A stretch of DNA of 5,160 nucleotides from an uncultured Ruminococcus sp. (lineage in GTDB: Bacteria; Bacillota; Clostridia; Oscillospirales; Acutalibacteraceae), in contig CADCOZ010000289.1 in NCBI GenBank assembly GCA_902803125.1, positions 1-5,160 of the forward strand. The letters are read 5' to 3'. A program made the translations under genes and the position numbers. The notes beneath the pieces are model-generated. The model searched no databases and had not been told where the DNA came from. It was given only the letters and a program-made list of their open reading frames with translations. Shown in pieces: positions 1 to 3,975 of the stretch; within the stretch, counting starts at the first letter, position 1, and each line of letters begins with the position of its first letter.

Positions 1-498
1 CAGGCCGAATTTGGTCTTGTTAATGATATATATGAGGATTGCCAGGATGATTGCAGTTGCAACCAGAGAAATGATATCAAGAACGCCCAGATAGGCAGGA
101 CCGATCTTAACAGAGGAAACCGGCAGATTTACGCTAATCTTACGATAGCGACCGGAGAAGATAAGGTTTGCCGCCTGTTGATAGGTTGTAGAAAGACCCA
201 TTGCAGCGATCATGAGGAACATATTTGGAGAGCCGTTATGCCTGATGCGGCGGTACGCAAACCTTTCGTTGAAAAGGCTGATACCTGCACCGGCAGCGAC
301 ACCGAGTATGATTGCAAGGACTATATTCTGGTTTAAAAGGGAGGAAAAAATGAAGGCAACATATGCACCTATCATGGCGACCTCACCGTGAGCCCAGTTT
401 GAGAAATCCAGCAAGGAATAAATAAGAGAATAACCTGTAGCCAGCAGAGCATAAATACCGCCGACAGATATTCCCGTAACAATCTGTTGCAGTAACAT
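1..498 (-). CDS. livH: Branched-chain amino acid ABC transporter permease, LivH type (partial, C-terminus off the window)
   Basis: This is the N-terminal 166 residues of an inner-membrane permease of the LivH/BPD_transp_2 family, which forms the channel of an amino acid importer together with LivM, the ATPases LivG/LivF and a binding protein. The translation begins MLLQQIVTGISVGGIYALLA, a typical LivH first membrane helix. It continues with DFSNWAHGEVAMIGAYVA (about residues 33-50), matching the family signature usually written NFAHGE..MLGAYVA. A further signature-like stretch, SPNMFLMIAAMGLSTTYQQA, follows at about 92-111, with more hydrophobic segments after it. The ATG at 496-498 is chosen because an in-frame stop lies a short way upstream and a GAGG lies 11 bases before it. 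The gene follows the binding-protein gene on the same strand after a 103-base gap containing a strong hairpin. The frame is open to base 1, so the 3' end and probably livM/G/F lie to the left. The family is secure; the exact substrate is not. Confidence 0.93.
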   Translation of the reverse strand, partial: MLLQQIVTGISVGGIYALLATGYSLIYSLLDFSNWAHGEVAMIGAYVAFIFSSLLNQNIVLAIILGVAAGAGISLFNERFAYRRIRHNGSPNMFLMIAAMGLSTTYQQAANLIFSGRYRKISVNLPVSSVKIGPAYLGVLDIISLVATAIILAILIYIINKTKFGL

Positions 499-545
499 TA
501 GATATTCAACCTCGTTTTCAATCAGATTGGATTGGAATTATAAAG

Positions 546-574
546 CGAGAGGGAGGGAATATCCCTCCCTCTCG
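546..574 (-). terminator. Intercistronic hairpin between the binding-protein gene and livH (partial terminator or mRNA-stabilising stem)
   Basis: A perfect 13-bp inverted repeat (546-558 with 562-574) encloses a 3-base loop; the arms are purine-rich on one side and pyrimidine-rich on the other. On the minus strand it is followed by CTTTATAATT, a weak U-tract, so complete termination is unlikely. It sits about 27 bases after the binding-protein stop and 47 bases before livH. In binding-protein transporter operons such stems commonly let the first gene be expressed more than the membrane genes, by partial termination or by blocking 3' decay. The structure is seen directly; the role is inferred. 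Confidence 0.75.
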
Positions 575-601
575 TAAAGGAAACGATATAGGATTCTTCA
601 A

Positions 602-1753
602 TTAACGGAGGCCGACGATGCCCTCGAAGGTTGCGGCGTCAGAACCAACTGTGAACACTGCGATTTCGTAGTTCGGGTTGTGGGTCTCTGCATTCATGAT
701 CATGCTGCCCATAACACCGCTGAAAGTATCGGTTGCTTCGAGAGCGTCACGGATGGCAGTAGGATCAGTGGAGTTGGCACGGGTCATAGCATCGACGAGC
801 CACATGACACAGTCATAGCCGTAGAGAGACTCGGTCTCGAGTTCGGACTCGGGGACGTTGTACTTCTCAGCATATCTCTTACCGAATTCCTTAGCGATAT
901 CGGTGTTGTAGCCGGGACGTGAGACATACTTTGCACCGACAAGTGCATCGTTGTCAAGGGTGAGGAGCTCTCTGGAGTCCCAACCGTCGGTACCGAACAG
1001 ATCGCAGGTGAGCTCAAGCTCTTTTGCCTGAATTGCGCACTGAGCAATCTTTGCATAGTCAGAGAAGAGAATGTAGAGAACATCGGGATTGGCCTTCTTA
1101 ACTTTTGCAAGCTGAGTGCGGAAATCTTCATCCATGGAGGTGGTGTTGACGGTTACAATAACTTCGCCGCCTGCTGCGGTAAAGGCTTCCTCAAGATACT
1201 TAGCAATACCGGTGGAATATGCGTTATCGGATACAACAAACAGGCCGGCAGTCTTGTAGCCCATGTCCATAACACCGTACTGGCCGGCGATTGTGCCCTG
1301 GTAGGAGTCAATGAAGCACATACGGAAGGAGTAGGGATGGAGCTTGCCATTCTCATCTACAGTGACAAGGTCATTGGAAGCAGCAGTTGCGAGAGCAACA
1401 ACCTTGAGGTCGTCGGCAACAGCTGCCATCGGGATATTGCAGGAAGAGAAATTGGTACCGATAGAAGCTACGCAGCCATCAGCAATCGCCTTCTTGAAGC
1501 CGTTGACGGAGTCAGCAGCATCGCCTTTACCATCCTGCGGATCCATCTCGAGCATAATGCCATCGAGAACGCCGCCTGCTGCATTGACATCTTCAACTGC
1601 CATCAGACATCCGTTCAGACCGGCCTGGCCCCAGATGGACGTTGAGCCAGTCAGGTCGCCAACGTAGCCGATTTTGATTGTTTCTGCGAATGCGCTGCTG
1701 CAAAGAGCAGTGACCATCACGAGAACGAGAATAATTGCAAAAAGTTTTTTCAT
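602..1753 (-). CDS. livK: Branched-chain amino acid-type ABC transporter substrate-binding protein
   Basis: This 383-residue exported protein belongs to the type I periplasmic-binding family of LivJ/LivK (Peripla_BP_6). It captures an amino acid or related small ligand outside the cytoplasmic membrane and delivers it to LivH/LivM. Residues 1-23 are a Sec signal peptide: basic MKK, a hydrophobic core, and AFA before the predicted cut at Glu24. The mature protein opens with TIKIGYVGDLTGSTSIWGQA, the usual first strand and ligand loop. AVEDVNAAGGVLDG follows, then a hinge-side ligand segment at about 98-108 (IGTNFSSCNIP) and ATAASND at about 122-128. Cys18 lies in the signal region, but the preceding TAL is not a lipobox, so this looks like a soluble periplasmic protein rather than a lipoprotein. 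The start is fixed by an AGGAGG ribosome site and the signal peptide. It is first in an operon with livH. The ligand cannot be assigned: these proteins bind Leu/Ile/Val but also amides, urea and aromatic acids. Confidence 0.93.
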   Translation of the reverse strand: MKKLFAIILVLVMVTALCSSAFAETIKIGYVGDLTGSTSIWGQAGLNGCLMAVEDVNAAGGVLDGIMLEMDPQDGKGDAADSVNGFKKAIADGCVASIGTNFSSCNIPMAAVADDLKVVALATAASNDLVTVDENGKLHPYSFRMCFIDSYQGTIAGQYGVMDMGYKTAGLFVVSDNAYSTGIAKYLEEAFTAAGGEVIVTVNTTSMDEDFRTQLAKVKKANPDVLYILFSDYAKIAQCAIQAKELELTCDLFGTDGWDSRELLTLDNDALVGAKYVSRPGYNTDIAKEFGKRYAEKYNVPESELETESLYGYDCVMWLVDAMTRANSTDPTAIRDALEATDTFSGVMGSMIMNAETHNPNYEIAVFTVGSDAATFEGIVGLR

Positions 1754-1757
1754 AATG

Positions 1758-1765
1758 TTCCTCCT
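1758..1765 (-). promoter_or_regulatory. Ribosome binding site of the binding-protein gene
   Basis: The minus strand reads AGGAGGAA four bases before the ATG at 1751-1753. This near-perfect Shine-Dalgarno sequence fixes the start and suggests strong translation, as expected for an abundant binding protein. Confidence 0.85.
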
Positions 1766-1804
1766 AAAAATGAATTAATTTGTGCACATTTGTGCCTTGT
1801 TGAC

Positions 1805-1833
1805 AGTATAGCAAATGGATCCGTCTTTGTAAA
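1805..1833 (-). promoter_or_regulatory. Sigma-70-type promoter of the liv-type operon
   Basis: On the minus strand a TTTACA -35 box (1828-1833) and a TATACT -10 box (1805-1810) are exactly 17 bases apart. TGC directly precedes the -10 box, giving an extended -10 element. Transcription should start near 1798, giving a leader of about 45 bases. The match is good enough that basal expression should be considerable. The site is predicted from sequence only. Confidence 0.75.
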
Positions 1834-1842
1834 GAGTTTTTT

Positions 1843-1871
1843 TGACGTTTTTTGCCCGTTTCTGACGTTTT
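1843..1871 (-). repeat. Pair of 9-bp direct repeats TGACGTTTT upstream of the liv promoter (possible activator site)
   Basis: TGACGTTTT occurs at 1843-1851 and again at 1863-1871, 20 bp apart, close to two helical turns, so both copies face the same side of the DNA. Seen from the liv-type promoter they are centred about 49 and 69 bases upstream of the predicted start, just beyond the -35 box. That is where class I or II activators or response regulators often bind. The regulator is unknown. T-runs in and around the repeats at roughly 10-11-base spacing could also bend the DNA. Confidence 0.4.
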
Positions 1872-2067
1872 AATAATGTCGCCCATTTTTCTGTTTTATA
1901 ATATTTCATGTTAATTTCATAGTATTTTTATATGTTTTTAAAATTATTCAGTCCATTTTTTCTTTTTTGTTCGAACATCCTGGTCCGTTTTTTGTGCATT
2001 TGTGTACAAAAGGACTGCCTATTTTTGTTAGTTTTTGACAAATTCTATTCTTTTGTTAATTTTATGC

Positions 2068-2096
2068 TTGGTTTTAAGCGAAACTGTTGTTATAAT
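2068..2096 (+). promoter_or_regulatory. Extended -10 promoter of the racemase-like gene
   Basis: A perfect TATAAT (2091-2096) is preceded by TGT, forming an extended -10 element. The -35 region 17 bases upstream, TTGGTT (2068-2073), matches only the TTG of the consensus, as is common for extended -10 promoters. Transcription should begin near 2103, about 59 bases before the chosen start codon. Confidence 0.65.
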
Positions 2097-2161
2097 ACAG
2101 CTTGACTATTTTCGGTTTTTGAATGACTCATTTCACAGCAGAAAAACGCCTGGAGGATGTT

Positions 2162-2809
2162 ATGAAAATTGCCGTTGTTGCTGGAACACCCGTTGATACA
2201 CAAATGGGAGTTGACTACCTGCACAGAAAAAATGCAGAAATAGAAACTGTATTCCTGCCTATGGGAAGCTGCCCCAGAGAGACCTATACTTTCCAGATGT
2301 CTGATCACGATGCAAAAATAAAAGAAACAGAAGAACGCTTTCTGCCATTACTCGATCAGGGCGTTGATGCTTTCTTTGTCTATTGCAATTCCCTGGGAGC
2401 AACTGTGGATTATGACACGATTGCTGCAAAGCACAACATCAAAATCATTACGACCAGGAATGCCTATGCAAGACTCGCCGCAGTCTACGAAAATGTTGGA
2501 GTGATAGCGGCAAATAACCACACCACGGAATGGATCGAAACCATATTTACGTCAGTCAATCCCAACTGCTATGTTTGCGGAACAGGATTCCTCAAACTTG
2601 TGGAGGCTGTTGAGACGAAACTTGAGCCTTCCGAACTCGTCAGCAGATTCCGGCTCGCCGACCTTTGCAGAATCTATGAGGTAGCCGGCTGTCAGGCCGT
2701 GGCACTGGGATGCACACACTTCCCATATTTTAAAAAAGCGCTTCAGGCTGTGACAACTCTGTCTGTTTTTGATCCGGCAGATATCATGTATGAAGAGCTT
2801 ATGCCCTAA
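2162..2809 (+). CDS. Aspartate/glutamate racemase-superfamily protein, short and atypical
   Basis: This 215-residue cytoplasmic protein belongs to the Asp/Glu/hydantoin racemase superfamily, cofactor-independent enzymes that move a proton between two cysteines. Both cysteines are visible: Cys75 in YCNSLGA (compare ACNT in MurI) and Cys184 in LGCTHFP, the most recognisable MurI signature. LVE at 147-149 matches the conserved LVE near the MurI active site. The N-terminus reads KIAVVAGTPVDTQMG, without the Asp-Ser pair (DSGVGG) that MurI uses, and the protein is some 40-60 residues shorter than MurI. It is therefore probably not the cell-wall glutamate racemase; its substrate is unknown. The ATG at 2162 is chosen over one 13 codons upstream because GGAGG lies 5 bases before it and the protein then begins on the first beta strand (MKIAVVAG). 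It is a single gene, divergent from the amino-acid-type transporter and closed by its own terminators, so a link to the transported compound is possible but unproven. Confidence 0.85.
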   Translation: MKIAVVAGTPVDTQMGVDYLHRKNAEIETVFLPMGSCPRETYTFQMSDHDAKIKETEERFLPLLDQGVDAFFVYCNSLGATVDYDTIAAKHNIKIITTRNAYARLAAVYENVGVIAANNHTTEWIETIFTSVNPNCYVCGTGFLKLVEAVETKLEPSELVSRFRLADLCRIYEVAGCQAVALGCTHFPYFKKALQAVTTLSVFDPADIMYEELMP

Positions 2810-2821
2810 AACATATATAAA

Positions 2822-2855
2822 GGTTCAGGAGACTATATTCTTCCTGAACCATTTT
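2822..2855 (+). terminator. First hairpin downstream of the racemase-like gene
   Basis: A perfect 9-bp stem, GGTTCAGGA (2822-2830) with TCCTGAACC (2842-2850), has an 11-base loop and is followed by ATTTT. The U-tract is short, so termination may be incomplete. It starts 12 bases after the stop codon. A second hairpin with almost the same arms follows. Confidence 0.65.
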
Positions 2856-2873
2856 GATAACCAGCGAAAAGAT

Positions 2874-2910
2874 AAGGCTCAGGAAGGTTTTTATCCTCCT
2901 GAACCTTTTT
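2874..2910. terminator. Second, probably bidirectional terminator between the convergent genes
   Basis: The stem pairs 2876-2884 with 2897-2905, with one mismatch (C2878 against A2903). It continues through GG/CC (2886-2887 with 2895-2896) past a bulged A2885. TTTTT (2906-2910) follows on the plus strand, a good terminator for the racemase-like gene. The deoR-family stop codon begins at 2914 and the hairpin immediately follows it on the minus strand, with a looser T-rich run after it. It therefore probably serves both converging transcripts. Confidence 0.75.
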
Positions 2911-2911
2911 A

Positions 2912-3685
2912 TTAATAATCTACATATTTTATAGTTATATTGTGTTCTTCAGCGTATTTTTCCCACTCAAAAGAAAGACGCTGATTGGTAAACAGATAAT
3001 CCATCTTCTCAAGCCCGTCAAAAGGGATATTCGCGCTGCCGTCAAATTTCTCATGGTCAACCAGCAGAAACCGCTTTTCTGACTGTATAATCATCTGCTT
3101 TCTTACATTAGCCTCGCTAATGTGATTATCCGACATGCCAAACTCAAGTGTGAGCTTTGGACAGCTGATAAACGCCTTATCGGCATGATACCTTTTCAGT
3201 GCTTCGACCGTGTTAGGATCGGCAAAAGCTGACGTCCTTCTTCTGAAGGCACCGCCGACACAGACAAGATTTATATCGGAGTTTTGTTCATGGCAAAGAG
3301 AACATATCGCTAAGGAATTTGTAATAAGAGTAATGCTCATCGAATGAGCAATGATTGCCTCAGCAAGCGCAAGGCACGTCGTGCTAGAGTCCAGCATGAT
3401 CATGTCGTTATCCTTAATGTAGGATATTGCCTGTTCCGCAATTTTCTCTTTTGTACGGCGATTTTGTATCTTTCGTAGCTCTACAGGGTAGGATTTATCG
3501 TATTTTTCCGCCTGGTATGCTCCCCCATGCGTCCTGACCAGTTTGCCGTCATGTTCCATCTCTTTCAGATCGCGCCTGATAGTTTCTTCACTGCATCTGA
3601 GCATCTCACTCAACTCAGGAACAAGCACAAATCCTTGGGACAAAAGTTTCTGGCTGATCAGATTCTGCCTTTCAATCTTTAACAT
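2912..3685 (-). CDS. DeoR-family transcriptional repressor, probable regulator of itself and mtnK
   Basis: This 257-residue DNA-binding protein has the standard DeoR/GlpR architecture. An N-terminal winged helix-turn-helix covers about residues 1-56: IERQNLISQKLL, then VPELSEMLRCSEETIRRDLKE and the wing signature KLVRTHGGA. A sugar-phosphate-sensing DeoRC domain follows, with DSSTTCLALAEAI (99-111), VGGAFRRRTSAFADPNTVEA and EFGMSDNHISEANVRKQMII (181-200). The phosphate-binding loop of the family is usually DSGTT; here it is DSSTT. Most relatives repress a nearby sugar operon until a phosphorylated sugar binds. The ATG at 3683-3685 is chosen because GAGAGGG lies 5 bases before it and the length then equals the family norm. 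The frame extends up to a TTG at 3758-3760, but that lies inside the predicted promoter, and an ATG at 3710-3712 has no ribosome site. The gene is divergent from mtnK, with repeated operator-like motifs between them. The effector is inferred from this context only. Confidence 0.92.
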   Translation of the reverse strand: MLKIERQNLISQKLLSQGFVLVPELSEMLRCSEETIRRDLKEMEHDGKLVRTHGGAYQAEKYDKSYPVELRKIQNRRTKEKIAEQAISYIKDNDMIMLDSSTTCLALAEAIIAHSMSITLITNSLAICSLCHEQNSDINLVCVGGAFRRRTSAFADPNTVEALKRYHADKAFISCPKLTLEFGMSDNHISEANVRKQMIIQSEKRFLLVDHEKFDGSANIPFDGLEKMDYLFTNQRLSFEWEKYAEEHNITIKYVDY

Positions 3686-3721
3686 TTTTGCCCTCTCTTC
3701 ATGAATCAGCATTTTTTGATC

Positions 3722-3732
3722 ATGTTGATTTT
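3722..3732 (-). promoter_or_regulatory. Operator-like motif copy in the deoR-family leader
   Basis: The plus strand reads ATGTTGATTTT here, one of four copies of the TGTTGA(C/T)TTT motif in this region. It would lie at about +4 to +14 of the repressor transcript. The following plus-strand bases TTTTTGTTGGTTGG (3729-3742) also match 12 of 14 bases of TTTTTGTTTGTTGA (3877-3890) beside the mtnK promoter. Binding is inferred. Confidence 0.5.
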
Positions 3733-3742
3733 TGTTGGTTGG

Positions 3743-3771
3743 ATTATATATTAAACCCAAATAAAAGTCAA
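3743..3771 (-). promoter_or_regulatory. Promoter of the deoR-family gene
   Basis: On the minus strand TTGACT (3766-3771) and a perfect TATAAT (3743-3748) are 17 bases apart, a near-consensus sigma-70 promoter. Transcription should begin near 3736, leaving a leader of about 50 bases before the ATG at 3685. The -35 box lies inside one copy of the repeated operator-like motif, and another copy lies just after the start, the arrangement expected for autorepression. Confidence 0.8.
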
Positions 3772-3806
3772 CATTCTCTTCTGTTATAAAATCAACATTC
3801 TTTTCT
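3763..3806. repeat. Two tandem operator-like repeats over and upstream of the repressor's -35 box
   Basis: The 20-base units 3763-3782 and 3787-3806 match at 17 of 20 positions and share the core TCAACATTCT, offset by 24 bp. Read on the minus strand the cores are TGTTGACTTTT and TGTTGATTTTA. The first includes the -35 box of the deoR-family promoter; the second lies about 24 bp further upstream. Conservation extends well beyond the -35 hexamer, which argues for a protein-binding site and not only a promoter resemblance. Confidence 0.6.
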
Positions 3807-3884
3807 TAACTATACTTCCGTAGGAAATCTTTGATAAAAAACGGAACTGCCACACAAATTAATGACTGAATAGTTGTTTTTGTT

Positions 3885-3895
3885 TGTTGACTTTT
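3885..3895 (+). promoter_or_regulatory. Operator-like motif copy at the mtnK promoter
   Basis: TGTTGACTTTT here is identical over 11 bases to the copy over the deoR-family -35 box (reverse complement of 3763-3773, less flanks). It runs into the TTGACC taken as the mtnK -35 box, so a bound repressor would block RNA polymerase. It also contains TTGACT, so part of the match could reflect promoter sequence. Confidence 0.5.
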
Positions 3896-3921
3896 GACCG
3901 TTTTTGGAGTATTCTTATCAT
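3894..3921 (+). promoter_or_regulatory. mtnK: Predicted mtnK promoter
   Basis: TTGACC (3894-3899) and TATCAT (3916-3921) each match consensus at 5 of 6 positions, with a 16-base spacer. An overlapping alternative is TTGACT (3887-3892) with TATTCT (3910-3915) at 17 bases. Either gives a leader of about 50 bases. No riboswitch-sized structure or leader terminator fits between this promoter and the start codon. Confidence 0.55.
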
Positions 3922-3963
3922 GTATCAAAAAAATCGGTCTATCATCGTTGTTTCATAATCTAC

Positions 3964-3968
3964 GGAGA
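3964..3968 (+). promoter_or_regulatory. mtnK: Ribosome binding site of mtnK
   Basis: GGAGA lies 7 bases before the ATG at 3976-3978. No in-frame start codon is seen in the short leader upstream, so this decides the start. Confidence 0.75.
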
Positions 3969-3975
3969 GCGAAAC

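Larger units (their letters stand above)
1754..2161. other. Divergent T-rich control region between the transporter operon and the racemase-like gene
   Basis: This 408-base stretch has no credible gene. It holds the two outward promoters, the TGACGTTTT direct repeats, and three further repeat elements. First, TTTGTGCACATTTGTG (1779-1794, in the early transporter leader) is echoed by TTTGTGCATTTGTG (1991-2004), which differs only by a 2-base insertion. Second, copy two continues into a partial palindrome, with TTTTGT at 1990-1995 and ACAAAA at 2006-2011. Third, a perfect 10-bp palindrome TGTTCGAACA lies at 1968-1977. The plus strand is strikingly rich in T runs between about 1834 and 2060. The length and density of repeats suggest more than one DNA-binding protein, but none can be named. 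Confidence 0.6.

Noticed and set aside
537..542. TATAAT on the minus strand just before livH as a separate promoter
   Set aside because: The position 17 bases upstream falls in the hairpin arm and has no resemblance to a -35 box. The hexamer is more simply the A/T-rich tail of the hairpin.
1798..1804. TGTTGAC at the transporter start site as another operator of the DeoR-family regulator
   Set aside because: Only 7 bases match and the following AG departs from the TTTT of the four clustered copies; this is within chance.
2035..2040. TTGACA as the -35 box for the racemase-like gene
   Set aside because: No acceptable -10 box lies 15-19 bases downstream, and it is 50 bases from the clear TATAAT at 2091.
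2123..2161. Upstream ATG for the racemase-like gene (13 extra residues)
   Set aside because: No ribosome site precedes it. The ATG at 2162 follows GGAGG and starts directly on the expected first beta strand.
3686..3760. N-terminal extension of the DeoR-family protein to a TTG at 3758-3760 or an ATG at 3710-3712
   Set aside because: The TTG lies inside the spacer of the best promoter and the ATG has no ribosome site. The ATG at 3685 has a good ribosome site and gives the usual family length.
3816..3846. Inverted repeat TTCCGT/ACGGAA in the deoR-mtnK spacer as a terminator or riboswitch stem
   Set aside because: There are only 6 base pairs around a 19-base loop, with no U-tract, and it lies upstream of the predicted mtnK start. 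It might be a protein site but evidence is thin.
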